The notes beneath the pieces were generated by a model. That model searched no databases and had not been told where the DNA came from. It saw only the letters and a list, made by a program, of their open reading frames with translations. The translations under genes were made by a program, and so were the position numbers. Positions 7,960 through 17,546 of a stretch of DNA of 64,000 nucleotides are shown here, in pieces (position 1 is the first letter of the stretch; each line of letters opens with the position of its first letter). The DNA comes from Massilia sp. W12. GTDB lineage: Bacteria > Pseudomonadota > Gammaproteobacteria > Burkholderiales > Burkholderiaceae_D. The stretch spans positions 496,001-560,000 of the forward strand of contig NZ_CP147776.1 in assembly GCF_037300705.1 (NCBI RefSeq). Reading direction: 5' to 3'.

Positions 7960-10551
7960 AAAACCAGCTTTGCGTATGACAAAGTGGGCAATCTGATCAA
8001 GCAAACCGATGCGCGCAGCAAAGACTGGCACAGCAAATATGATGGCATGCGACGCCTGGTGCAGCGCATCAACGCAGTCAACGGAGTCAGCAGCAGCCGT
8101 TATTGGCACACCGGACTGGGGCAGGAAGAAGAAGATGAAGACGGGCGCAAACAGCACTATCTGTATGACAATTATCTGCGCCTGATACAGGAAACGGATG
8201 ATCTCAAGCATCAGACAGAGTACAGCTATTATCTGAACAGCGATCCGGGCCAGGGGCCAGTGTACACGCCGCTGGAAATTAAATATCCGGGCTACAGCAA
8301 AAGCCAGCGCTTTGACGCACGCGAGCGGCTGACCAGCGAAACCATCAAGCAGGGTGACAATCTGCAAAGCAGCAGCCACACCAGCAGCCGCAGCTACGAC
8401 AAGCGCGGCCTGCTGCTGACAGAAACCGACCCCTATCAAAAAACCAGCCAACGCAGTTATGACGGACTGGGACAGATGACCGTGTATGAAGACAGGCTCA
8501 AAGGCAAAACCATGCTGAGCTACGATGCGCGCGGCAATCTGCTGCAAGTGGAAGACGCCCGTGGCAAACAATACCGCTATGAATACGACCGCAACGATAA
8601 AGTGGTGAAAGAAATCCGTCCCCTGGGCCAGGAAATCGCCTACGTCTGGGACGCCGCAGGACGCTTGCAAAGCCGGACAGATCCCTTGCGCAATAAAGTT
8701 CAATACAGCTGGGATGCGGTGGGGCGCTTGCGTCAAGTCGAGCATATCAGCGCCGCCGGCGAGCTGCGCCGCAGCATCACCTTCAGCTACGACGAAGTAG
8801 GCAATCTCTTGCAATGGCAAGAGCAGGATCATGCGCGCCAGCAGAGCAGCCAGGCGCAGATGACTTATGACGACGCCAACCGCAAGCTGACAGAAACCCT
8901 GCGCTGGCCGAATCAAGTCAGCCAAGGCTATGAATATGCATACAGCAAAGGCGGCAAAAAAACCGCGCTGATCTGGCCGGACGGCACGCGGATTGCATAT
9001 GACTACAGCAAACATGGGCGCCTGCAAAGCGTGCAGATTCCGGGCGAAGGCAGTTTGAGCGTCAACGCCTGGAACTGGCTGATGCCGGCCAAAACCACCC
9101 TGCCGGGCGGCAGCGTACAAGAAGCGCAGTATGACGGCGTATTGAATTTACGCGGCCTGCAACTGAAAAATCCAGCGCAACAAAACGTGCTGAGTTTGGA
9201 AAACCGCTATGGCAAAGCGTTTGAATTAACACAGCGCAGCCGCAGCCAGGCCGAAGGCAGTTGGCAGGAAAGCTTCCAATACGACCATGAACAGCGCCTG
9301 ACGCAAGCTGCGCGCAGCGGCAGCCTGGGCGAAGAAACGCAAAGCTTCACGCTGGACGGCGTAGCCAACCGGACGCAACATTCACGCACCGACGGCGCCT
9401 GGGAATACGACGCCAACAACCGCTTGCTGCGACGCGGCAGCGGGGCCAACGCCACGCGTTACGACTGGGACGACAATGGCGCGCTGCAACGCCGCAGCGA
9501 AGGCGGCAATCAGGTGCAGCAATACATCCATGATGAAGAAAACCGTTTAAGCGAAGTACGCGACGGCGCCGGCAAGCTGATCGCACGTTACGGCTACGAC
9601 CCGATGCACCGGCGCATCTGGAAAGAACAATTCCGTGACAGACAAGGCGCAGCACTGACACAAGCGCTGCGCACGCTGTATCTGTACAACGACGAAGGCC
9701 TGCTGGCCGAAAGCACGCAGCCTATCAACCTCCAAGCCGATGGCAGCGCAGTCAGCACAGGCGAAGTCCAGATTCAAGCGCAATACGGCGCCGAGCCGGG
9801 TACAATGTTCGGCACGTCGTATCAATTCGCCAAGCTGAAAGCCGGCAACGGCGAAAGCAAATTCGTCTATCTGCAAAACGACCACCTGGGCGCGCCGATA
9901 CTGGCGACGGACAAAGAAGGGACGGTGCAGTGGAGCATGCGGGCGGATGTGTTCGGCATGGAAAACCAGGTGTGGACGGATGCGGGCCAGGGCGTCAAGC
10001 TGAATTTGCGGTTTCCGGGGCAGTATGCGGATGAGGAGACCGGGTTCTTTTATAATTGGCACAGGTATTATGATCCGGGGGTGGGGAGGTATATCCAATC
10101 CGATCCGATTGGGGTTTATAAGAGCATTTATAATTCAATAATTGATGATGTTTTTTTTCTACTAGATCCATTTGGAAAAATAGATGAGGAGCATTATCTG
10201 AATCATCTATACGTATACGCAAGTGGAAATTCTCTGGGTATGATAGATGTGTTTGGCTTATACGGGGAACATACTAAAAATGCTAGGAAAAGTACGCTGC
10301 AAAAGCACCAACAAGGACAAACAAGAAAACAAAAAGATGCCGGTGGGGAAAAGGGAGATAAAAGCCGAAGTAATCCACGAAAGCCTCCAAGTAATCATAA
10401 AGGGCCATGGCCACCGAAGAATCAAGGTTTTATTGAAGAAGGGGTTTGCATGAGGCTTGGTTTATTTTTATCATTGATTGTAATTCCATTAAATGCAGGG
10501 CAGTGTGAAGATCGATGTAAGTGTGGAGAAATGTGCTTAGAGGAAAAATAG
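7873..10551 (+). CDS. RHS orphan protein, module C, intact through its tip
   Basis: RHS homology starts at 7957, at exactly the same core position as modules B and F. The ATG at 7873 adds 28 codons from antisense cassette DNA and has no clear ribosome site. The core is unbroken and belongs to the TETLRWPNQVSQGY allele group shared with D, E and F. After DPIG the usual motif is interrupted by about 30 extra residues (YKSIYNSIIDDVFFLLDPFG) before YVYASGNSLGMIDVFGL. The tip is short and basic (KHQQGQTRKQKDAGGEKGDK), followed by a hydrophobic segment and CKCGEMC near the end. I do not recognise the activity. Without the RHS N-terminus it would depend on recombination or its own expression. Confidence 0.8.
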   Translation: MPLMERGTVNWFSGLGWMRLRVLCGRLSHKTSFAYDKVGNLIKQTDARSKDWHSKYDGMRRLVQRINAVNGVSSSRYWHTGLGQEEEDEDGRKQHYLYDNYLRLIQETDDLKHQTEYSYYLNSDPGQGPVYTPLEIKYPGYSKSQRFDARERLTSETIKQGDNLQSSSHTSSRSYDKRGLLLTETDPYQKTSQRSYDGLGQMTVYEDRLKGKTMLSYDARGNLLQVEDARGKQYRYEYDRNDKVVKEIRPLGQEIAYVWDAAGRLQSRTDPLRNKVQYSWDAVGRLRQVEHISAAGELRRSITFSYDEVGNLLQWQEQDHARQQSSQAQMTYDDANRKLTETLRWPNQVSQGYEYAYSKGGKKTALIWPDGTRIAYDYSKHGRLQSVQIPGEGSLSVNAWNWLMPAKTTLPGGSVQEAQYDGVLNLRGLQLKNPAQQNVLSLENRYGKAFELTQRSRSQAEGSWQESFQYDHEQRLTQAARSGSLGEETQSFTLDGVANRTQHSRTDGAWEYDANNRLLRRGSGANATRYDWDDNGALQRRSEGGNQVQQYIHDEENRLSEVRDGAGKLIARYGYDPMHRRIWKEQFRDRQGAALTQALRTLYLYNDEGLLAESTQPINLQADGSAVSTGEVQIQAQYGAEPGTMFGTSYQFAKLKAGNGESKFVYLQNDHLGAPILATDKEGTVQWSMRADVFGMENQVWTDAGQGVKLNLRFPGQYADEETGFFYNWHRYYDPGVGRYIQSDPIGVYKSIYNSIIDDVFFLLDPFGKIDEEHYLNHLYVYASGNSLGMIDVFGLYGEHTKNARKSTLQKHQQGQTRKQKDAGGEKGDKSRSNPRKPPSNHKGPWPPKNQGFIEEGVCMRLGLFLSLIVIPLNAGQCEDRCKCGEMCLEEK

Positions 10552-10595
10552 TGATTTTTTTGTCAATTTTTTGTTTGATATAGGTGGAGCTACAA

Positions 10596-11072
10596 ATGAA
10601 AAAGAAACGTAAAGCGATGATGAGCCAGGAATATGAAAAAGCATTAAAGATTATGCAGATGCCGAATCCAAACATCGAGGAAGCAAAAAATTTCCTATTC
10701 CGTGCATTGGAGAAGTGTGATCCTTATGCAGCCTATGCCTTAGGTACATGGTATTTTCATGGATCTTATGGAATTCAACAAAATAAGGAAAAGGGAGTTG
10801 AGCTTTGGCTTATCGCTAGCGAAAAGAAAGTCACAGATGCTCTTTTTGATCTTGCCGTCAGCTATGAGACGGGAAATGGTGTTAAAAAAAATCTGTCACG
10901 AGCGGCTATGTTTTATATAGATGCTGCAATTAGGGGGGATAGAAAAGCGATTTTTGAAGTAGGAAGGTGTTACTTCTTTGGGATTGGGTTGGCTAAAAAT
11001 AAAAAAATTGCTGATATTTGGTTTGAGAGGGCTGAAGAATTTGGTATGTATGAAAATAACCGATATGAATAA
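10596..11072 (+). CDS. Sel1-repeat protein, putative immunity (module C)
   Basis: ATG at 10596 is favoured by AGGTGGAG six bases upstream; a GTG at 10584 is also in frame. The 158-residue protein is made of Sel1/TPR-like helical repeats (AAYALGTWYFHGSYGIQQNK, then ALFDLAVSYETGNGVKKN, then AIFEVGRCYFFGIGLAKNKK). Sel1 proteins bind other proteins and recur as immunity-type genes beside polymorphic toxins. No signal peptide is visible, so it is probably cytoplasmic. It sits 44 nt after the RHS-C stop. The family is clear; the immunity role is contextual. Confidence 0.75.
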   Translation: MKKKRKAMMSQEYEKALKIMQMPNPNIEEAKNFLFRALEKCDPYAAYALGTWYFHGSYGIQQNKEKGVELWLIASEKKVTDALFDLAVSYETGNGVKKNLSRAAMFYIDAAIRGDRKAIFEVGRCYFFGIGLAKNKKIADIWFERAEEFGMYENNRYE

Positions 11073-11107
11073 GGCTGGCATAAATATTAACAGGGTGTTC
11101 AAATTCT

Positions 11108-11705
11108 GTAACCGCCCAACGCGCCCACTCCTTCCTTCAAACTTGAGGCAGTGGCGCGAGCGGCAATAACTCATCCAGCCTGCTGGTAGGCCAAGTGGGT
11201 AATTTATTGAGGGTATCCATTAGCCAAGCATAAGGCTCCAGGCCATTGAGTTTGGCAGTTGTCAGTAAAGACATAATGCTTGATGCGCGGTGGCCGGCGC
11301 GCTCCGTGCCGTAAAACAGCCAATTCTTACGTCCGATAGCGACCGGGCGCAAGGCGTTTTCTGCCGGATTATTGTCAATCGGCAAATCGCCACTGTGCGC
11401 ATAAACGCACCCGCGAAGCCCAACGGCTGATGGTGTACTTGACCGCTTTTTGCAAGCCGGAGGACGGTGACGCCCTGGCCCCGATTTCTGTTAGCCACGC
11501 CTCGAAATCCGTCAGCAATGGTATGCTCTTTCGTCGTCGCAAGGCTGCGCGCTCTTCGATACTCATCTCCTTGGCTTCGCGCTCAATTTCGTAGAGCTGG
11601 CCAAAGCGGAATAAGGCTTCGGTCGTGATCGGCGTTGGCTGCGTCGCATTCAAATCAAAGAATTTTCGTCGCGCATGCGCCATGCAGCCCAGCTCCACCA
11701 CGCCG
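11108..11705 (-). mobile_element. IS66-family remnant with broken tnpC end
   Basis: The left boundary GTAACCGCCCAACGCG resembles the IS66 terminus seen at 12464 and 41978, but the copy is diverged. It carries the C-terminal third of an IS66 TnpC on the minus strand (ELGCMAHARRKFF, then [20 protein letters not shown]) in two frames, so it is frameshifted. The right side is cut by an IS3-like end, and the rest of the element is missing. It lies directly behind the Sel1 gene of module C. Confidence 0.8.
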
Positions 11706-11773
11706 CCATCAAAGCTGGACCAGCGCATGATTGCTTAATCGATTTTTTGCGACAACTACCTTGACACGCTCCG
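11706..11773 (+). mobile_element. IS3-like right-end fragment
   Basis: Nearly identical to the last 68 bp of the element at 34932-36578, ending TTGACACGCTCCG. Only the end remains. It joins the IS66 remnant to an orphan toxin tip and marks a recombination point. Confidence 0.75.
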
Positions 11774-12079
11774 AATATAGATCAGGACCGAACAAAATGG
11801 ACAGTATCGGATTATGCGGTCACAAAAGGAAATGTAACTGTATTTGGCTACAATTTTTTTCATGTTGACAAATCAATAGGCTCTAAAGAACCTAGCCAGA
11901 GTGAGATTTTTGCCCATGAATTTAGGTACATTTCCCCCAAGAATCAATCTTACAACTCATCTTCTGACCTGGGAAATGCAATAATTGGCAAAGAGTCAGT
12001 GTCAAGGTACGAAAAGGATGCTAATGAATGGGCAACATCAATAATGTATGGGGCAAAGAATGCATGCACTTGTGACTAA
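11774..12079 (+). pseudogene. Orphan RHS tip fragment ending CTCD
   Basis: A 101-codon open frame without a start runs to TAA at 12077. It contains FAHEFRY, then SRYEKDANEW, an HE...E pattern like metallopeptidase-type tips, and ends NACTCD. No RHS core is attached; an IS3-like end replaces everything upstream. The end overlaps the reconstructed start (GTG at 12072) of an immunity gene whose body now lies at 16243-16725. The product name is inferred from position and the Cys-X-Cys tail. Confidence 0.55.
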
Positions 12080-12540
12080 TGCTCGGAGCGTGTCAAGGTA
12101 GTTGTCGCAAAAAATCGATTAAGCAACCATGCGCTGGTCCAGCTTTGATGGCGGATTAAGCCAGACCTCATTGGGCGCCAGCCAGGGCCGTGTATGACGC
12201 TTCCAGCGCAGCGGATGGCGTTGCCGGGCTTCGGCATAAACGTCGCGTCGGCGCTCCAGGATCGCATTGGCGGCGCCCGTATGGCGCTGCTCCGGCGTCA
12301 CATAGGCCAAGGCGCTGTGCAAATGGGTGCAGTTGTACCAAGTCACAAATTGCAGTGTCCAATCCCGAGCCTGCGCGATGCTCTCAAAGCCTTTGGCTGG
12401 ATAGCTGGGCGCATATTTACAGGTGCGGAACCACGCTTCGATATGGGCATTGTCATCGGAGACGTAAGCGCCCAACCGCCCCATCTCCCCAAGCCCACAA
12501 AACCCGCGCATGCTGTGCCCATCAAACAGGAGGGGCAAGT

Positions 12541-12858
12541 ATGCAAAGCAAATCACCGAAGAAAAGCAGAGAAGAATGGCTCGCGCACGTGCGGGCGTGG
12601 CGCATGAGTGGGCAAACGCAAAGCGCGTATTGCCGGCAGCACGAAATCAATCTGCCGGTCCTGCAATACTGGATCAAGCGCAGCCGCAGCGGATCTGAAA
12701 GCGCGCCGCTGACCTTGGTTGCCGCACAAGCGCCAACTGGCGCCATTTCTGCCCCCATCAGCGGCAATCTGACGCTGGAATGCGGCGCGCAGCGGCTGCA
12801 TATTCCGCTGCATGTTCCGGCGCAATGGCTGGCTGCTTTATTGCGAGAACTGGCGTGA
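12541..12858 (+). CDS. tnpA: IS66 accessory protein TnpA
   Basis: 105 residues with an N-terminal helix-turn-helix (EEWLAHVRAWRMSGQTQSAY) typical of IS66 OrfA. GGAGGGG lies upstream of the ATG, and the stop overlaps tnpB (GTGA). It is required with TnpB for transposition in this family, in an unclear role. Identical in frame to copy 2. Confidence 0.85.
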   Translation: MQSKSPKKSREEWLAHVRAWRMSGQTQSAYCRQHEINLPVLQYWIKRSRSGSESAPLTLVAAQAPTGAISAPISGNLTLECGAQRLHIPLHVPAQWLAALLRELA

Positions 12859-13199
12859 GCTGGCCGCAGCCTAAGCAAATCTGGCTGGTGCAAGAAGCGA
12901 TGGATATGCGCGCCGGCATCGATAGCCTGGCCGCGCGCATTCAGCACAGCTTGGGACGCACGCCGTCGGATGGCGCTGCATACGTGTTTCGCAACCGGCG
13001 CAACAATCGCCTCAAGGCGCTGGTGTTTGACGCCAGCGGCATTTGGCTGTGCCAGCGCCGTCTGCATCAAGGCGGCTTCACCTGGCCGGAACCGGGCGCG
13101 CAAGTGTTTCTGCTCAACACAGAACAATGGGAATGGCTGTGTAAAGGCGTGGATTGGCGCCGTCTGAGCGCTGCCCACATCCCCGCCTGGCTGTATTGA
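12855..13199 (+). CDS. tnpB: IS66 accessory protein TnpB
   Basis: 114 residues starting at GTG 12855, translationally coupled to tnpA by a GTGA overlap. It contains the conserved IS66 Orf2 features: MDMRAGIDSLAARI near the N-terminus, AYVFRNRRNNRLKAL, and LYWxxxG-like GIWLCQRRL. The standard gene order supports the call. Confidence 0.88.
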   Translation: MSWPQPKQIWLVQEAMDMRAGIDSLAARIQHSLGRTPSDGAAYVFRNRRNNRLKALVFDASGIWLCQRRLHQGGFTWPEPGAQVFLLNTEQWEWLCKGVDWRRLSAAHIPAWLY

Positions 13200-13316
13200 A
13201 ATGCGCTTTGGCAACGATCCGACTGGTTCTTGATCAGGTAAAAAATCCCATGAAAGAAACCGCAAAAAGATGGTGTTTACGCAGGAAAAAGCGCTTGAAA
13301 GCGTTACACTTCAGGC

Positions 13317-14937
13317 ATGGATTTCATTGCGCAAAAACACCGCTTGCAACACACCGAAGGCATCCCGTCCCCGCTACGGGAAGAGCTGTTGGCGCTCATT
13401 GAGCAAGCCACGCAGGCAGAGCAAAAAGCTGCTGCATTCGCACAACGCGCCACACATGCAGAGCAGCAAGCCGCACAAGTGCAAAGCTATGCGGATCAAC
13501 TGCGCCAGCAAAACGAAAAACTCCATCAAGAAGTCACGTACTTGCGCCGCATGCGTTACGGCATCAAGAGTGAGCGCATGGCTGACAGCACGCAGCGCGA
13601 TTTGTTTGAGCAAGATTTGGATGCCGATATTGAGGCGCTGCAAGCCGAGTTGGATAAGCTCGCAGCAGCGTCCCCAAAAAAGAAGCGGTCAAACAAAAGC
13701 GCCCTGGTCGCCTGCCGCTGGCGGCGCACTTGCCGCGCGAAGACGTGTTGCACGAGCCGGCCAGTTGCGACTGCCCGGAATGCGGCAAAGCGATGCGCAA
13801 AGTTGGCGAAGATGTCACAGAAAAATTATCGGTGCAGCCGGCAGTGTTCAGCGTCAAGCGTCACCGCTATCCGAAATATGCCTGTCAGGCTTGCCAATCC
13901 ATTCATCAGGCGCCCAGCGCACCGTCGATTATTGACGGCGGCGGCGTTGAGCACGATGTGCTGGCTTGGTTGCTGGTGTCGAAATATCTCGATCATCTGC
14001 CGCTGTATCGCCTGGAGCAGATCGGTGAGCGCCATAATGTGCCCCTGTCCCGCACCAAGCTGGCGCAGTGGGTAGGACGTACAGGCGTGGCGCTGGCGCC
14101 GTTGGCGGATCGCTTGGCGCAATTGTTGCGACAGCGGCGCTGCTTGCATGCCGATGAAACGCCGGTGGCGCAATTAGCGCCGAAAACCGGCAAAACCGAG
14201 CGCGGCTATCAATGGGTGTACCGCAGCAACGATATGGAGCCTGGGCCACGGATTGTGGTGTATGACTATCAGCCATCACGCCAGGGACAGCACGCGCGCA
14301 ACATGCTGGCGGGCTGGAGCGGCTATTTGATGGCGGATGCGTATTCCGGCTATCAGGCATTATTTGCTGGCGGCGTGGTGGAGCTGGGCTGTATGGCGCA
14401 TGCGCGGCGCAAATTCTTCGATTTGCACGCAGCACGTCCAACGCCCATCACCACCGAAGCCTTGCATCGCTTTGCTCAGTTATATGAAATTGAGCGCGAA
14501 GCAAAAGACATGTGCGTAGAACAACGCGCGGATTTGCGACGGGAAAAAGTCTGCCTCTGTTAGCGGAATTCGAGACCTGGCTGAATGAAACCAGCGCCCG
14601 CGCCAGTCCGTCCTCCGGCTTGCAAAAAGCGATCGTGTACACCCTCAGCCGATGGCCTGCGCGGGTGCGCTATGCACACAGCGGGGATTTGCCGATAGAT
14701 AATAATGCGGCGGAAAATGCCTTGCGCCCGGTGGCCATCGGGCGCAAGAACTGGCTGTTTTACGGCACAGAACGCGCCGGCCATCGCGCCTCTTGCATCA
14801 TGTCTTTGCTGGCCACGGCAAAGCTTAATGGCCTTGATCCATACGAATGGCTGCTTGATACGCTCAACAAATTGCCCACTTGGCCAGCCAATCGCTTGGA
14901 TGAGCTATTGCCGCTTGGGTCTGTGATTCAGGTCTGA
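13317..14937 (+). pseudogene. tnpC: IS66 transposase TnpC, two frameshifts
   Basis: Compared with the intact 540-residue copy at 42004-43626, an A7 run is A6 near 13676 and an A6 run is A5 near 14544. The frame therefore changes after residue 120 and again before the C-terminal domain. The remaining parts show a leucine-zipper region, a CPECGKAM zinc finger, HADETPVAQL and PIDNNAAENALRP of the DDE core. The contractions could be real or consensus errors. Confidence 0.85.
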
Positions 14938-15672
14938 TCGAGATGGGGGCGTTGGGCGCTTACTCGGAGACGCCAGGCCGGCTATGCGAGGAGCCGATGC
15001 CCAGCATTTCCAACTTGCTCTTGAGCGTGTGCGAAGTTTGCGCAGCACCGTTATCGGCATGCAGCACCAATGGCGTGCAGCGGCGCTGTTCACGCCAGCA
15101 GGCGCGCTCAATCAGTAAAGCAGCTTCCTCACCATTTTCCCGCTCGTGGACTTCCCATGCGACCAGTTTGCGGCTGTAAATATCGAGCACGGCATACAGA
15201 TAAAAATACTGGCCGCGCACCCGGCTGGGCAGGTACGTCACGTCCCAGCTCCAGACCTGGTTGGGGCCATGGGCGACATGGCGCACCGGCTCGCTGGCCA
15301 CAGGAGCCTTGCTGCGACCCCGGTGATGCTGCTGGTCGGCGCTTCTCAGCACACGATAGAACGACGATTCCGATGCCACATACGCTCCCTCGTCGGCCAG
15401 CCGCGGCACGATCTGCGCTGGCGGCAAATCGGCAAAGCGCGGTTCATGACACAGTTGCAGGATGCGCTGACGTTCTTCATCAGACAGTTTGTGCGCAGGC
15501 GCTGGCCGCTCTGCCTCCGGTCGGCCGTCAGGACGAATTTCACCGTCACAACGCCAACGTTCCAAGGTGCGCACGCTTAGACCGAGTTCGGCGCATGCCA
15601 ATGCTAAACGCGCACCAGCCTTCCGGGCCTGCAGAATATCGGCGATCATTTCAAGGCGCTGGGGCAACGCAG

Positions 15673-16176
15673 TCATGCGTCCTCGCCGTCGATCCCCAGC
15701 GCCTCGTACTTTCGGGACAGAACCAGCAAGGCCGCTGTTTCCGCCAGCGCTTTTTCTTTACGCCGCAAATCCTTTTCCAGCTCCTTGATGCGCTTTTTGT
15801 CTTTGGCCCGGGCTGCAGCATCGGCTTGACTGCTCTGGCTGCTAAGCGCAGCGTGCATTTCTGTGCGCCAGCGCTCCAGTTGCGCTACCAGCAAGCCTTT
15901 ACGGCGGCAATACTCAGCCAGCTCTGCTTCGTTCAGCGGCGCCGCTTCCAGTACTGCAGCAAATTTGTCCGCAGCACGCCATTGCTCGGGGTTTTGTCCG
16001 TCGCCAGGCACAACACGACCGGCTTCACGGGCCTGCTTCCGCCACAGGTAAAGCGTAGCCTCTGGCACGCCGCTTATCTCAGCGACCTCGGCCACAGACT
16101 TGTTTTGTGGTGCGCTCATCAGCTTGAGCACATGTTCTTTCTTCTCTTGTGTGTATTTCATTATCGTCTGTTCCAT
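15673..16176 (-). CDS. IS3-like OrfA (helix-turn-helix subunit)
   Basis: 167 residues, identical in type to 34994-35497. An N-terminal helix-turn-helix (VAEVAEISGVPEATLYLWRK) is followed by a helical region and a charged coiled coil (KDKKRIKELEKDLRRKEKAL). Its stop overlaps the orfB start by 4 nt. The gene is intact although its partner orfB is split by IS66. Confidence 0.85.
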   Translation of the reverse strand: MEQTIMKYTQEKKEHVLKLMSAPQNKSVAEVAEISGVPEATLYLWRKQAREAGRVVPGDGQNPEQWRAADKFAAVLEAAPLNEAELAEYCRRKGLLVAQLERWRTEMHAALSSQSSQADAAARAKDKKRIKELEKDLRRKEKALAETAALLVLSRKYEALGIDGEDA

Positions 16177-16238
16177 CGCCCCCGGGATGGATTAGAACTC
16201 CAAATCACTGGAGGCGACAACTATTTTGACACGGGGGG

Positions 16239-16725
16239 TGCTATTATTTTTGTATTTTCTTTTCTCATTTGCTCTTTATCTGGCGCAGCCAGCTTTCCCT
16301 ATGGAAATTTGCTTCATGATCGATCTTCATCGTTTGAAATAAGCCAGGAGGGAGTGCGCACTTTTGATGTTATTTCTGAAGCTAAATTTTGCAAAGCTAG
16401 CGATGATTTTTGGTGCGTTAACTCTGTGAATTTTAGATTTTCAGTGCCTAAGAAAATACAGAAATTTAATTCTTGGAGCAAAGATAATGCGCTCTATAAG
16501 GTGAAATCCATCAATGAGCGAGTATTTAATAATGCAGTGGTTAAATACTATGTAATTGAACAGGATTTTGATGGTCAAAAAATCACATATGCATATTCAC
16601 AAGACTTTGGCGTTTTATTGATAAAACACGAAAATGGAGGTGAATTATCAATAATCAAGAAATGTGGATTTGCAGCAACTAATAACCGTCATGGTTGCAA
16701 AGCTCCTTCAATATCTAGCCCATAG
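16239..16725 (+). pseudogene. Immunity gene beheaded by an IS, periplasmic type
   Basis: Only the body of the gene is here. With the 12084-16238 insertion and one TGCT removed, a GTG at 12072 reads MTNAIIFVFSFLICSLSGAA: a typical signal peptide running into SFPYGN. The mature part of about 140 residues includes FDVISEAKFCKASDDFWCVN, two cysteine pairs and a C-terminal KKCGF...HGCK. The restored start overlaps the stop of the CTCD tip, a textbook toxin-immunity joint. As it stands the gene lacks a start and signal. The family is unrecognised; the reconstruction is strong. Confidence 0.65.
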
Positions 16726-16733
16726 GGAGACTT

Positions 16734-16844
16734 ATGCAAATAAATGAAGATGTTTTTATCGGCAAATCTCGTGAATTTAAGCTAATTTTTTTATTAATTT
16801 TGGGTGGCTATTCAGCCCCCAAAACTCTCAACAAGTGCTTGTAA
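16734..16844 (+). pseudogene. Truncated small gene cut by an IS66-like end
   Basis: AGGGAGA precedes an ATG and about 25 codons (MQINEDVFIG, then KLIFLLILGG). The frame then runs into the IS66-like terminus at 16808 and stops. It was probably a second small membrane protein behind the immunity gene. Too little remains to assign. Confidence 0.4.
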
Positions 16845-17351
16845 ACAAAGTCAAACTCGTGCATCCTGTCAGGCATGAAGAAAAAAGCCAATCCGCCAGA
16901 ATTGAACAAGATGAGTCACGCAGAAAAAGATGCGTTGATACTGACATTGTTTGCGAGGTTGGAAGCCCTGGAAAACAGGGTACCGAAGACGAGTCAAAAT
17001 TCAAGCAAACCGCCATCGTCAGATGGATTGCAAAAGAAAACGCGCTCGTTGCGGGAAGCCTCAGGAAAGGCGGCAGGAGGTCAAGCAGGGCATATTGGCA
17101 GCAAATTGGAACGGATGGCGCAGATCACTGAAACTGTGCGTAGCCCGCTGCCGCAATATTGCACACGTTGCCAGCAGAGCTTGGCGCATGAGCAGGCGCA
17201 ACTGCTTGATAGCCGGCAAGTAATCGATATTCCACTGCTGCCGCTGCAAGTGACGGAATACCAAAAAATGGCGGTGCGCTGCCAATGTGGGCAGGTGCAT
17301 ACAGGTGAATATCCAAGCGGGGTAACGGAAAATGTTCAGTACGGCCCCAAC
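16808..17351 (+). mobile_element. IS66-like (second lineage) 5' remnant with tnpC N-terminus
   Basis: Starts CTATTCAGCCCCCAAAACTC and contains an ATG at 16875 for a transposase N-terminus: helical region, SQNSSKPPSSDG, then a zinc finger (CTRCQQSL, later CQCGQVH). Such features are typical of IS66-family transposases of the single-gene type. It ends at 17351, where IS3-like sequence starts; the catalytic domain is absent. The first 130 bp recur at 19154. Confidence 0.75.
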
Positions 17352-17428
17352 TGTGTATTTCATCATCGTCAGTTCCATCGCCCCCGGCATGGATTAGAAC
17401 TCCAAATCACTGGAGGCGATAACTATTT
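17352..17428 (-). mobile_element. IS3-like left-end remnant, diverged
   Basis: About 77 bp matching the left end of the 34932-36578 element (TGGATTAGAACTCCAAATCA and the flank with the OrfA start region), with several substitutions and no orfA body. It joins the IS66-like fragment to a toxin tip fragment. Confidence 0.6.
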
Positions 17429-17546
17429 TTGCATATGGGTACAATCTCAGATTAACCGTGTTCCATATCCAATTGCGGCGGTAGCTTATGTTGCAGGGGC
17501 AGCTGCTGTAAATGCGAGCGATGAGTGTGAGTGTAAAAATGACTAA
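17429..17546 (+). pseudogene. RHS tip fragment ending CECKND
   Basis: About 38 codons in frame with no start: VPYPIAAVAYVAGAAAVNAS, then DECECKND and stop. The hydrophobic alanine-rich helix and Cys-X-Cys end resemble the tips at 7038 and 24579. Its stop overlaps the following gene start at 17539. A second copy lies at 36758-36875. Confidence 0.55.

Larger units (their letters stand above)
12464..14963 (+). mobile_element. IS66-family element, copy 1 (2500 bp)
   Basis: The ends GTAAGCGCCCAAC and its inverted partner are flanked by the perfect 8-bp duplication TCGGAGAC (12456-12463 and 14964-14971). It carries tnpA, tnpB and tnpC. It is 4 bp shorter than copy 2 (41978-44481). The missing bases are single contractions in four A-runs, two of which break tnpC. 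Confidence 0.95.
12119..15676 (-). pseudogene. IS3-like transposase OrfB, interrupted by IS66
   Basis: The N-terminal part (14972-15676) holds the helix-turn-helix (LGLSVRTLERWR) and the DDE core start (WSWDVTYLPS, HADNGAAQ). The C-terminal part (12119-12463) starts DDNAHIEAWF, which provides the catalytic glutamate. The 8-bp duplication TCGGAGAC of the IS66 insertion lies between them. Joined, the product matches the intact 349-residue OrfB at 35494-36543. Confidence 0.85.
12084..16238 (-). mobile_element. IS3-family-like element split by IS66
   Basis: A minus-strand copy of the element at 34932-36578. Terminal repeats are CGGAGCGTGTCAAGGTAG at 12084 and the complement of CCCCCCGTGTCAAAATAG at 16238. 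The 4-bp target duplication TGCT flanks it (12080-12083 and 16239-16242). IS66 (12464-14963) is inserted in its orfB. Removing the whole insertion joins a toxin tip to its immunity gene. Confidence 0.85.

Noticed and set aside
15070-16725. A 551-codon plus-strand frame
   Set aside because: Most of it is antisense of IS3-like orfA/orfB. Only the last 160 codons are the body of a beheaded immunity gene.
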